Shown here one piece after another: positions 22,701-32,272 of a stretch of DNA of 64,000 nt. The DNA comes from Triatoma infestans. Its lineage: Eukaryota > Arthropoda > Insecta > Hemiptera > Reduviidae. The notes below the pieces were generated by a model. The model was not told the origin of the DNA. It was given only the letters and a program-made list of their open reading frames with translations, and did not search any database. A program made the position numbers and the translations under genes. The stretch's first letter is position 1. Every line of letters starts with the position of its first letter. The stretch covers positions 124,001-188,000 of the forward strand of contig JAAEAF010000266.1 in assembly GCA_011037195.1 (NCBI GenBank). Reading direction: 5' to 3'.

Positions 22701-23140
22701 AAATTTTGGGCGTAACCCTGAACGACTTGAACGCCCTCTCTACAACACAATGATCAACTTTATACTAGTGAACAAACTTTAAATTTTAAGCTTGTATAAA
22801 AAGTTTGGAGATAGCAATTTGTATATATTTCTGACAGCGTGGTATATTATTTAATAAGAAATGGAAAACAGAAATAAATTAATACAAATTAGAAATATTC
22901 ACAATTAGGATTATATTCAAAATATATCGCCATTTGTGTTTTGCAAAATTATAAAATGCTATCTATCATAAGTGTGGTCATTATAGCAGGGATGTGCCAC
23001 AAATCTCAGGACAGCTGGCTGGAAATCCTAGGGTAGATTTGCAGCAGAACTACTCTAAGACTCTAACATAGCTGGAAAGCTAATATAGTGATAGTAACCC
23101 TATTTATAAATTGTAGGTGAATTTTTGGCTGTTAGTTATT
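19756..23140. other. AT-rich stretch with one hammerhead-like motif
   Basis: No gene recognised. At 21595-21635 the minus strand has CTGAAGA...GCGAAACGTCGGT, the same motif type as at 1358-1398, with AC CC and GGT able to form stem I. Confidence 0.45.
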
Positions 23141-24180
23141 CTTATTTATAAGCTGGGTAGTGAAATTCATGAACCTCAGCTACAGCCTGTTAATTAGTGT
23201 ATTTATTACTTGATTTTATAAATACATTTTACTCCCAACGTTTCAACACTTTGCTTGTCATTATCTAGGGATTTTTTATTTTTTATACCATTACACAACT
23301 GAAATAAAATTAAAAATATGAAGTGATTTTATAATATAATTATACATTGTTGTACTTATTAATGATATACTTGTCCGACGATTAGAATTACCAACCTTTA
23401 CAATTTATTTGATGTAATTTGATGATTCTGATTAAAAACCAGTTTTAAGGCATTTCTCAATATTAAGTATATTCTTAATTAGTAACATTGGATACAGTCA
23501 CTTTATTATTATTTAATTTATGTAGTCAATTTATTAAAACTTTATGCCTTATTATTGGTATTTGTGGTAAATTTTTTTATTGCAGTGTGACCATGTGGCT
23601 TTTATTATCTTTATACATTTGTTTGCAGGTTACTTATTAAATTTTTTTGTAGTGAGCACCAATGTAATAAGTAACCTGCAAACAAATGTATAAAGATAAT
23701 AAAAACCACGTGGTCACACTGCAATAAAAAAGTTTTACTATAACTACCAATAATAAGGCATAAAGTTTTAATAAATTGACTACATAAATTAAATAATAAT
23801 AAAGTGACTGTATCAATTTAATGTTACTATTGAAGAATATACTTAATATTGAGAAATGTCTTAAAACTGGTTTTTAATCAGAATCATCAAATTACATCAA
23901 ATAAATTGTAAAGTTGTTGTGGTGTAATGGTTGGTAATTCTAATTGTCGGACAAATATATCATTAATAAAACAATGTATATATTATAAAATTAGTTTATA
24001 TTTTTAATTTTATTTTCAGTTGTGTAATGGTATAGAAAAAATAACAAATCCCTAGCCAATGACACGCAATGTGTTGAAACGTTGGGAGTAATATGTATTT
24101 GTAAAATCAAGTAATAAATACACTAATTAACAGGCTGTAACTGAGGTTCATGAATTTCTCTACCCAGCCTATTTATAAGG
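23141..24180. repeat. 1.04 kb foldback (large inverted repeat)
   Basis: Left arm about 23141-23639 and right arm about 23665-24180 are near-perfect reverse complements around a 25-bp loop. Outer ends read AGCTGGGTAG.GAAATTCATGAACCTCAG (left) and its complement (right). Inner ends read GCAGGTTACTTATTA and TAATAAGTAACCTGC. Differences are mostly point changes and one insertion of about 13 bp near 23916 on the right. Each arm carries a GTTGAAACGTTGGGAGT block reminiscent of the GAAACGT core of the hammerhead-like motifs. No ORF and no convincing target duplication were seen. Confidence 0.85.
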
Positions 24181-24965
24181 TTGGAGAGGTGCAGGAGTGT
24201 GGTAAGTGAAACACCAAGCAGGTTCTACAGGAGAAAAATGGCATTAAATTGTGTCAGAGCGGAAGACTGGATTGCTGAGGATCTGGGGATGAAAAATTAT
24301 ACACTCGCAGGAGCCAACTTCATTAATGAATCCGGCTCTCCATACTAATTTCAGTTTCAAATTTAGATTTGGATAAAAGTGTGGATCTAATGGTCCACAT
24401 ACGCATTCGCTAGCGTATTCTACAGGCGATTTTTAGAAACTGTACCTGTCTCTTTCAAAGCCTATTTCCGCGTTAAAAATAAAAAGCATATTTTGAAATA
24501 ATTATTTATTTATCGTGGACTTTACCCCCCCGTACCCCTTTTGCTTCTATGCCCTACTTTTCCGGGGTATTACCTCACTGCAGTGCCTTCACTGGGTATG
24601 TATGGAAAATAAATAAAAAATTATACCTCGCTCGATCCCACTTGTAAACGCTCTTGATACTGTTCTGTATAGATTTAATTTTTTCTTCCTAAACTAACTT
24701 TTATAATTAAAATATAAAATTGAAATATTACAAACATGAAGGCGGTTCCACTGGGTTCCTCTACCATATATTAGGCACTTTCTTTCGGCCGCAAACCAGT
24801 CTATAACTTCCCGACCACGTTTATATCTTAAAATAAAAGTTGAGACATTCTACCTAAGGTTTTTGTGATGGGATGGCAAGAAGAAGAAAGAAGGTATAAT
24901 TTTTAAATAAATCTAAAAATTATAACTAGTGGTTGGAATTTGGAAAAGGGTCCAGCCAGCCGCTA

Positions 24966-25140
24966 TCTGCAGGTCAAGAACCGCGGCAAAACCCTTTCAA
25001 ACAGGGGTCAATATACAGTCAAAAGAACTGCGGCAAAACCCTTTCAAACAGGGGTCAATATACAGTCAAGAGAACCGCCGCAAAACCACCCTTTCAATCA
25101 GGGGTCAATATACAGTCAAGAGAACCGCCGCAAAACCCTT
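24966..25140 (+). repeat. Tandem repeat, about 47-bp unit, 3.4 copies
   Basis: The units begin CCG(C/G)CGGCAAAACCC and include CTTTCAA.CAGGGGTCAATATACAGTCAA. The first two are 47 bp and the third is 50 bp through an extra triplet. A fourth is partial. Open frames across this tract are repeat artefacts. Confidence 0.85.
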
Positions 25141-25259
25141 TTTGTATTTCATTCATACAAGGGTTAATGTATATTCAAGAGGCCACCTGGCCACCATCTG
25201 TTAACAAAGCGTCGCCACCCTGGCCAAAACAGCCTTTATTAACTACCGGCCTCCCCTAG

Positions 25260-25720
25260 GGTCAATATACTACGAGAGATGTCTTAGTGTGGCACGTACT
25301 TAACATCAGCCGATGTGTGAGTGATGCAAATATAAACGTCGCTCCACTGGAGTTATAGATCAGTTAAGTGCGAGTCATCAATCAGTTAAGTTCGAGTTAT
25401 CAATCAGTTAAGTGCCAGTACGAAAGAAGATCGCATCAGTTCCAGATCAGAAGCACCATCACACATCGCGAGCGCGTCCCTATTTAAGGTTTTAACACTG
25501 CTTCTTTAATATTTTATATTCATTTCATAATTCTTATATTCATTTACAATTGTGCATCTTAGTTTTTTGTTTCAATACACTTTAAATTAATTGTTAAAAT
25601 ATAGTTTATTTTCATAAATCAGTAGTTCGTATTTCGAATACCAATTCTCTAATCTCTCTAACTATCAACACTTACTCCTCACTTCGACTTCCGGTATCCA
25701 TAAAACGATACCAACACATT
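25260..25720 (+). other. Possible LTR-like segment with 22-bp repeats
   Basis: Three copies of a 22-bp unit (ATCAGTTAAGTGCGAGTCATCA and variants) lie at 25359-25421. They follow a GC-richer block and precede an AT-rich region ending CCGGTATCC..GGATACC-like sequence near 25690-25718. The look is that of a retroelement LTR promoter and tail, but no matching second LTR, target duplication or primer site was found. Confidence 0.25.
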
Positions 25721-26899
25721 TTTGTGCATTTCTGATCAAAAACACTAATATATCAATCTGGTATTGGCATCCTTCGTATACTTGATTTTCTTTAATTCAG
25801 AGTGATTTATTAAATTGAAATGAAACACGTACAAAGAAGCATTTTTAAAAATACAGTTTACGGAAAACAATACTAATTCAGCTTTAAATTTGAATTCAAC
25901 TTAATTCTCAAATGTATTTTATGCTTTTTAATTACTTGCCAATACCTCGTAATCATTTCGCACCCCTACTGGCATATCGGGCGACCATAGCTAATTTTAG
26001 TTGGTGTATTTTTTATGTTATAAAAACTGGGGGTGTTGACTTACACTGTAACTTTGAACTCCACTTGAGTGATGGTTTTTCTCGCTGTTTATTTGACGGA
26101 GAGGGGGCACATTCAACAATTTGCCAAGTTTGACAATTTATGAATAAATTATAGACTAAACAAGCAACTACATTCAAAGAAGAACTGAAAGGCAATATGA
26201 CTTCCTTCCCTTCAATAATTATAGTCTTCATTTGGCCGGTATTTATAAAATCGCTTGTGTACAACTTACAGAACAAGAGTGTAGTCACAACAGTCTACAA
26301 TAGGTCACGCTGTTCAAACTCTCTCGGTAATGTTGCAACAAAGAAAATCGTGTTAATATTTATGTTGTGGTGATGATGATAATATAACATTATATGTGAA
26401 TAACAGCAATCAAAAGTGCAGTTTGACATCTAATAATTAGTCGAACAACAGCCAATACAAGCTAACCTCTTTTCTATTTTGGTGCCCATAAACCCTTTTA
26501 TTGAATAGTTTATGAATTTATAATTATTATTTCAACAAATATATTTACCGTATGAATTCAATAATAATAAAAATAAAATAGTAATAAAGATTATGGGGCA
26601 TTATTTAACGTAGATAATACGACCAATATAGAACATTGAACAATGCAAAAATCAATGGAAAACACAGTCTGGAGTATTCATCAATCTTTCTGGCTCTGAT
26701 CATGTAGGGTGTCGGGCCTCGCAACACGTCCGCTCTCTGAAACACAGCAAAATAGGTTATTAACAACTGGTTCACTTTAACAAGTTACATAAATAAATAT
26801 GAGTATATCCTCAATCCTCAATTATTTAGCGAAGAATAAAATCGCGAGTATACGTAAGTTGCCCAATGAGCATGTCTGCCTTAAAGTCCTAATTTTGGG
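25721..26899. other. Unassigned AT-rich stretch
   Basis: Short frames at 25912-26133 and 26013-26288 show no recognisable motif. Nothing else was identified. Confidence 0.5.
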
Positions 26900-26907
26900 G
26901 AGGGAAC

Positions 26908-27728
26908 CAGTGGCGGCTGGTGCATACGCACAGCGTCACTACAGCACCCTGGAAAATAACTCAAAAATTATTTTTTCATATTATAATAATAAATAATAAT
27001 AACATAAAAGTCTTTGCATAATTATTATTTAGTAAATACCAGGAACAAATCCGTTTTTAAAAAAGGATTATTTCATCAAGCGTTGCTTGATGCTGCGCGG
27101 CCAATTCGCAGTGTCAAAAAATGGTCATATTCGGTTATTACCGAAGCTTCGTTTGCCTTAAAAATGTGACCCAACTAGTGTTATTTGCGCTGCTCGCCAG
27201 GCAGCGTTAATTGCAATGATTTGGATTAGATGTTATATTACAAAAGAAAAGAAAAATATTTTTATTGTGTTCGTTAAACGCTTAACGGAATTTTTTTTTT
27301 AATCAATAAAATGTTTTTTTAATAGAATAAAAATATACCATAAAATAAATATTATTTTATAGGTTTATCAAGATGGGCGATAATGAGTTAAAAAAAAATT
27401 AAATTTTCTCAATTGACATTACCCGAAAAAAATTAAACAAAAACAAAGGTCGTTCATTCCTAACATTATAATTCATCAAATAGCAGTTAGTACTGATTTC
27501 TCAAATAACTAATTTTAATGAATTTTGTGAAGCTAAAACTCGAAGAATGCATTTTATTTTCAAATAATTTTTTTTTTATACAAGAGTTATTTGAGAAATC
27601 ATGTTTTTGTATAACAGAAAATATCTTGAACATTGTCCATGTGAATTTATTTTTAATTAAATTGAGTTGAATTTAGACATGTACCGTTTTACTCGTGCAG
27701 CATCACCACTTCTTACGGGCCGCCACTG
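26908..27728. mobile_element. Non-autonomous hAT-type DNA transposon (821 bp)
   Basis: The ends are CAGTGGCGGC and its exact complement GCCGCCACTG. They are flanked by the perfect 8-bp duplication GAGGGAAC at 26900-26907 and 27729-27736. The CAGTGGCGGC terminus and 8-bp target duplication are characteristic of hAT elements. The interior is AT-rich with no transposase frame, so movement would need an enzyme supplied in trans. The intact target duplication suggests a fairly recent insertion. Confidence 0.88.
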
Positions 27729-27736
27729 GAGGGAAC

Positions 27737-28728
27737 TCACATTGCATAAGAATAAAAACAATATCACAGAATAGCATGTGTATATTTTGTAGTATATATT
27801 CTTTAGATGTTGATGTGTTGAGGAAATGACTACTAAGTCAAAACCACTGCGACCTAGAAACAGTAGCCACCACTAGGTAGAAGGCAGATCCACAATAGAC
27901 CTCTTATTGTTGGTCGCAGTGGAATGAGGCCCGTCCTCCCCGTTTCTAATCTAATCTAGGTAGAAGGCTAGGATGCTAAAATTCAAGGTATCACAGCTAG
28001 CATGGGTTATTTTAATTAGATAGATTGTTCTATAAATATTTGTATTAATAAAATATCTTAAAAAAAAAAAAAAAATTGCAGTAAGCTTACTTGATTCGTT
28101 TAGGTGTGACCACAGATTCGGCACGAAAATTCCTGTCAAAGTCACACAAACGGAAATTTAAATTTATTGAAAGTTTTTCCGGTTTTTCATTGCATCGATT
28201 TTTTTTTTAACTTCTCATACTAACTACACACACACCTATCACTTTTATTTGGAACATTTTACTAGGAAAAGTATTTTTGGAACGTTCCGGGAGGGGTATG
28301 GCGAGAACAGCAACTAATGCTTTCCTCTATTAATCTCACATCAGTTGGCAACTAAAAAGTAAACTGCTTGCTGTAGAAAACCTAATGTAACCTTCCTAAA
28401 TGTTGAGTATATTTTCATATGCTAAGTTTATTTACTAATTAAACTGCAATTTTTTTGTATTTTTACCAGTGTCAATAATATGCTTCAAGTTATTGCTCAA
28501 CTTGAACAGTATAACTCGTTTATATCACTCTTTCACACGTATTTACTCAGGTGGCAAACAAAATAAAATTCACAGGAGAGAATTTCTTTTTTTTCTAATT
28601 ACAAATCTCTTTTTTAATTGCACATCTCAAATTGTAGTCAATCATCTACTTCCTCGGTTCGTCTTAACTCTAATTTAAGACTGACTTTAATCAGGGGCGA
28701 AAAATCATGAAAATATATTGAATATATT
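27737..28728. other. Unassigned stretch
   Basis: AT-rich with an A run at 28061-28075. GTCGCAGTGGAATGAGGC with a CTAATCTAATCTAGG end near 27910-27960 could be a LINE or SINE tail, but the evidence is too thin to call. Confidence 0.4.
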
Positions 28729-28930
28729 TCTTCTTATAGCAAACCCAGTGAGTTCCTCTCCCATAACTACTATCTAAATTGAAAATGACTCGCTCATTTT
28801 TCCAAGGTTTCACTGGAAATTCATCAATCATGAATACCCCTCTGAAATGGGGAATTTTCTTCGATTTAGCTAATCTGAGTAGATCAAAATTACTCAGCCG
28901 CAGGCGAGGTAATCCATCCAACATTCGTTT
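28729..28930 (-). pseudogene. Truncated inverted copy of the adenain-like protease
   Basis: This encodes the segment from LDGLPRLRLSNFDLL through KIPHFRGVFMIDEFP to GRGTHWVCYKK, the same as 29394-29589. It stops matching immediately after the histidine-containing motif. Without the acidic residue and cysteine blocks it could not be an active enzyme. Confidence 0.75.
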
Positions 28931-29104
28931 AGCTTTACCACTCAATTTAGAATAATTCCCGCCAATCCGTTTAGGGGTAGGAATGACTCGTTTCTTCTTC
29001 TCTATTTATAATTATATTTTATTTTATTATATTTTATATTTATAATTATATTATAATCTTAAGATTATAAAGGACAAATAATTGCCTGAGGTTTTTATCA
29101 AGAG

Positions 29105-29200
29105 GAGCTACAGCTAGTGAAATATCCCGACATCTACCATGTGGAGAAGATTATGAAGGGAAAAGGTGATAAAGCTTTAGTGAAATGGCTAGGAGCTAGA
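29105..29200 (+). pseudogene. Integrase chromodomain fragment, Polinton-like
   Basis: The frame reads ELQLVKYPDIYHVEKIMKGK and then DKALVKWLG. The pattern (Y.VEKI....G.....VKW.G) is a chromodomain like the one at the C-terminus of Polinton/Maverick integrases, which may steer insertion through histone marks. After WLG the frame passes directly into the right arm of the inverted repeat, and the usual 'YP..SWI' continuation is missing, so the domain is cut. It is a remnant of about 32 residues, placed next to other Polinton-type genes. Confidence 0.6.
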
Positions 29201-29379
29201 GGAGCTGTAGCTCCTCTTGATAAAAACCTCAGGCAATTATTTGTCCTTTATAATCTTAAGATTATAATATAATTATAAATATAAAATATAATAAAATAAA
29301 ATATAATTATAAATAGAGAAGAAGAAAGGAGTCATTCCTACCCCTAAACGGATTGGCGGGAATTCTTCTAAATTGAGTG

Positions 29380-29757
29380 GTAAAGTTAAATGAATGTTGG
29401 ATGGATTACCTCGCCTGCGGCTGAGTAATTTTGATCTGCTCAGATTAGCTAAATCGAAGAAAATTCCCCATTTCAGAGGGGTATTCATGATTGATGAATT
29501 TCCAGTGAAACCTTGGAAAAATGAGCGAGTCATTTTCAATTTAGATAGTAGTTATGGGAGAGGAACTCACTGGGTTTGCTATAAGAAGAGAGGCGATTAT
29601 GTTCAATTCTTCGATAGCAGTGGCGTCAATCCACCTTCTGAACTAGTACGCTATCTAAAAGGTTGCCGTATTTCCTCGAACAGGAAGCAATATTAAAAAT
29701 TGGGTAGCAACAATTGTGGACAGCTGTGTTTACTTTACTTGCCTGATCTGCTATAAA
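29380..29757 (+). pseudogene. Adenain-like cysteine protease (Polinton/Maverick PRO)
   Basis: In order, the frame has IPHFRGVFMIDEFP, the catalytic histidine in GRGTHWVCY (G-x-H-W-V), then YVQFFDSSGVNPP (the F-D-S-x-G..P acidic block). After a frameshift near 29690 comes SNNCGQLCLLYL, with the C-G-x-x-C cysteine block typical of adenovirus-type proteases. All three catalytic positions are visible, but the frame is broken between the second and third. Length fits the family (about 120-200 aa). In Polintons this protease matures capsid proteins. The start methionine is uncertain because the inverted repeat extends upstream. Confidence 0.75.
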
Positions 29758-29759
29758 AC

Positions 29760-30903
29760 GAAGGATTGATTACAGCTGAGTGTATTCATTTGGTCGCCAG
29801 ACAGCGATTGGTTTGACGCTGCCCAGTCAAAGTTTACTCTATTTGGAGGGCAGGTTATTAAAAAAAGACCAACTTCATCAAAATTAACCAATAATGCATT
29901 CGCATTTCTATTTGATGAAATAAGATATGAACTGAGTGGAGTTGAAATAGATCGCGTAAGAAATCCAGGAATTGCTTGCACACTTAAAGGCTTGGTTTCA
30001 CTTAAGGACGGCTGTCAATACATAGAAAACTGGGGCTGGTGTTATCCTCAGAGTGATACGCTGAACATCTCTTTAAATAGGGATACTTTAATCTATGCAT
30101 TCCTCTGTCATCACTACTGGGATTTTGTGAAGACTATCAGAAGATTGTGATCAATGTTAAACAGAATTGATATTCGTTAGAAGCAGACAAGATGGAAACG
30201 CTTACAAATCAACCGACAGAGAGCTGAAGATGCGGTGGAAAACTGTAAAATAGAATTGGTGAAACTATGCTGGAAGCTGCCCTACATCACCGTCAACGAA
30301 CATCAGAGATTAGCTCTTATGCGTCATCTCAAATCTGAAAAGGTATTTTCACTAAGTTTTAGAAGCTGGGGACTATATGATTACCCACTATTGCCGGCAA
30401 CTCAAAGACAAATCTGGTCGATGAAAACATCAAGTCAGCTGGAAAAGCCGCGCTACCTCATTTTAGCTTTTCAAACTGAACGAGGAAAGAATGTGGAAAG
30501 CCATTGCTTTCCATAGCATTCTAGCCATTTTGACCATTGCAATGTGTCAAATGTAAAACTTTATTTAAATTGTAAAGCTTTTCCATACGATGATTTGAAC
30601 ATAGATTTCTCAGCTAATCGTTATGCACTATTGTATCATATGTACGCTTCTTTTCAAATGTCATATTATGGGGAACAAATGAAACCTCTAACTTCTTGGC
30701 GAAATTTTAAAGAGAAAATACCCTTAATTGTAATAGATTGTTTTAAACAGTCTGAATCTATCAAAACGGGTCCAGTTGATGTGAGATTAGAATTTGAATC
30801 AAAAAATCCGTTCCCGCCCAACACAACGGCATACTGTCTTATTATACATGATAGGGTGGTAGAATATAACCCTCTAACTGGCATTGTAAAGCGTATGGTA
30901 TAA
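29760..30903 (+). pseudogene. Double-jelly-roll major-capsid-like gene, broken
   Basis: Blocks in order are: AFLFDEIRYELSGVEIDRVR and GIACTLKGLVSL (29900-29990); IENWGWCYP; a shifted DYQKIVINV and RWKTVK region (30125-30245); LCWKLPYITVNEHQ; FRSWGLYDYPLLP; QIWSMKTSSQLEKPRYLILAFQT cut by a TAG at 30514-30516; then FDHCNVSNVKLYLN, NRYALLYHMY, VDVRLEFESKNPFP and AYCLIIHDRVVEYNPLTG to 30903. I recognise these as the double-jelly-roll capsid-like family of Polintons and related insect elements (an inference without search). At least one stop and two frameshifts break it. It lies directly after the protease, as in Polinton gene sets. Confidence 0.65.
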
Positions 30904-30925
30904 AAAGATGTGAATTGTTGGCTCA

Positions 30926-31453
30926 GTGTTCAGTATGGCTCAGACAGGCGTACTGATTGCTGACTTCCAGTGCTTTGTGGATAGTGTAGGAGGTTATATT
31001 GTTAAAGAGCTTTCACTTTTTGATTATAACTATCAAACTGTTCGTCACTGGATATTTAAAGCGCCAATACAACATAAACAAACAGATAAAAGTAGAAGAA
31101 CTAATTATTGGTTAGAAAATTATTATCATAAAATTAGATGGAATGATGGGGAAGTTGAATATGAAGTAATTAGAGATATTTTCAAATGTATTGATTGTGA
31201 TTATTATAAATTTGTATTTGTTAAGGGTTATGATAAAAGATTTCTCTTGCAAAATTTGTACAATTGTTGTATAATCAACTTGGAAGAGTATGGTTGTCCG
31301 AAAATTGATTCACTTCAAGCAGTAGTAAACGGCAACCACTGTATTAAACATAACACATATAGAGAGAAATGTACGCAATATCGAATTCAAGCCATCAACA
31401 ATTGGCTAAATATTAAGTTTGGTTGGAATGATACAGAAATATTTTTGCCTTGA
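30926..31453 (+). CDS. Intact 175-aa protein of unknown function beside the capsid-like gene
   Basis: An uninterrupted frame begins at ATG 30926; a second in-frame ATG (MAQTG, 30935) gives nearly the same protein. It starts GVLIADFQCFVDS and later has KELSLFDYN, HKIRWNDGEVEYE, FVFVKGYDKRFLL, IINLEEYGCPKIDSL and a C-terminal H/C-rich part with CIKH..YREKCTQYR and NNWLNIKF. The layout (an early acidic IADFQ strand, mid K-G...FL, late C-P.++.L) resembles a recurrent arthropod protein found near mobile elements and might be an RNase H/DEDD-fold nuclease, but the catalytic set is not clear. It keeps an open frame while its neighbours are broken. No signal peptide or membrane segment is visible. 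Confidence 0.55.
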   Translation: MFSMAQTGVLIADFQCFVDSVGGYIVKELSLFDYNYQTVRHWIFKAPIQHKQTDKSRRTNYWLENYYHKIRWNDGEVEYEVIRDIFKCIDCDYYKFVFVKGYDKRFLLQNLYNCCIINLEEYGCPKIDSLQAVVNGNHCIKHNTYREKCTQYRIQAINNWLNIKFGWNDTEIFLP

Positions 31454-31459
31454 TGTGTG

Positions 31460-31608
31460 TTTATGAATTTGGTCACTGGCGATGCATTAAAATGCACGCA
31501 AACCTTGAATGTTGGTCACTGGCGTGGTAGAAATATCCGTAAACCTGACTGGTGGTCATTGGCGAGGTTCTAAAAAACCCGTAAACCTTGAATGAATTGT
31601 ACAATGTT
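31460..31608 (+). repeat. Three imperfect repeats of about 40-43 bp
   Basis: Each unit starts TTGGTCA(C/T)TGGCG, continues with a variable core of about 15 bp containing a short self-complementary piece (for example TGCATTAAAATGCA), and ends CG.AAACCT(TGA). They directly follow the stop codon of the 175-aa frame. Confidence 0.7.
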
Positions 31609-31826
31609 TGAATGTGTATTAAAGCAAATGATCAACCTAGAAAAATTAAATCCGATTGTGACATTTCTCTGCCACTTGTTTTTTTCCTAAATTGTATTTT
31701 GTATTAAGAAGAAGTTAATTTTATTTTAAAGTTGAAGTTAGTGTTCTGTAAATATTTTGCATTGTTTCAATAAATAAGTAAAAAATTTTTAATTTTGTTT
31801 TTATTAATTTCCTTATATTTTAATTA

Positions 31827-31872
31827 ATCAGATGTATCTCTTAGTTGGCTGATCGGCCAGGGGGTATCATAA
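31827..31872 (+). repeat. Left copy of a perfect 46-nt inverted repeat
   Basis: Starts ATCAGATGTATCTC, then TTAGTTGGCTGATCGGCC, and ends TATCATAA. It is the exact reverse complement of 41097-41142. The TTAG.TTGGCTGAT block resembles the ends of irritans-type mariners. Confidence 0.85.
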
Positions 31873-31912
31873 GAAAAACACTAAAAAAAAATTTGAAGTG
31901 TTTTTTATTAAT

Positions 31913-31955
31913 GGCCCGACGTTTCGACAAACATTGTTTGTCTTCTTCAGGGGCT
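31913..31955 (-). ncRNA. Hammerhead-like motif with a perfect stem II
   Basis: The minus strand has CCC, CTGAAGA, then a 7-bp stem GACAAAC/GTTTGTC with a three-base loop, GAAACGTC and GGG, which can pair with CCC as stem I. Both core boxes fit CUGANGA and GAAA. One extra A precedes stem II. It lies between the 46-nt repeat and the LTR of provirus A. Confidence 0.4.
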
Positions 31956-32013
31956 ATCTTAGAATCGGAAAATTTGTATGCTCTATTAATTGCTACATGT
32001 TCAATTATATCAA

Positions 32014-32258
32014 AGTTATGTTTCAAGAACCCGGACTAGCCTTTTTAAAAAGATATATTTAATATTAAATTACAATAATAGTTAAAGACAATATACTGGT
32101 TGACACTATGCACAGAATGATTAGATAAAACTTAGAAGTGAACTGTACGGTGGTGAGCTGAGGACTGACTGCCTGCGGGCCGGGGAGGAGGGTATTTATA
32201 TCCTGTCAGCTCCAGCTGACGTAGCAGTGGTAGTTTTCATAGAGATAGTGTCATAACT
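32014..32258 (-). repeat. 3' LTR of provirus A, diverged
   Basis: About 245 bp, AGTTATGTTTC to GTCATAACT on the plus strand. It aligns with 39648-39887 but with many substitutions and small indels between 32050 and 32245. The complement of GTATTTATATCC provides a TATA-like ATATAAATA. Confidence 0.85.
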
Positions 32259-32272
32259 TCTCCCTCCTTAAG
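32259..32272 (-). promoter_or_regulatory. Polypurine tract of provirus A
   Basis: The minus strand reads TTAAGGAGGGAGA, directly abutting the 3' LTR, the expected primer for plus-strand DNA. Provirus B has the same tract at 48378-48391. Confidence 0.75.

Larger units (their letters stand above)
28729..29589. repeat. 387-bp inverted repeat spanning a Polinton-like protease gene
   Basis: Left arm 28729-29115 and right arm 29203-29589 are near-identical reverse complements separated by an 87-bp loop. Both arms encode the N-terminal half of an adenain-like protease, and the loop encodes a chromodomain. The outer break lies inside the protease gene just after the GTHWV motif: the right copy continues into gene sequence and the left runs into unrelated AT-rich DNA. 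The left arm is therefore an inverted duplicate of the right. Confidence 0.88.

Noticed and set aside
24929..25259. Three overlapping frames of 75-108 aa
   Set aside because: Translation of the 47-bp tandem repeats in different frames, not a gene.
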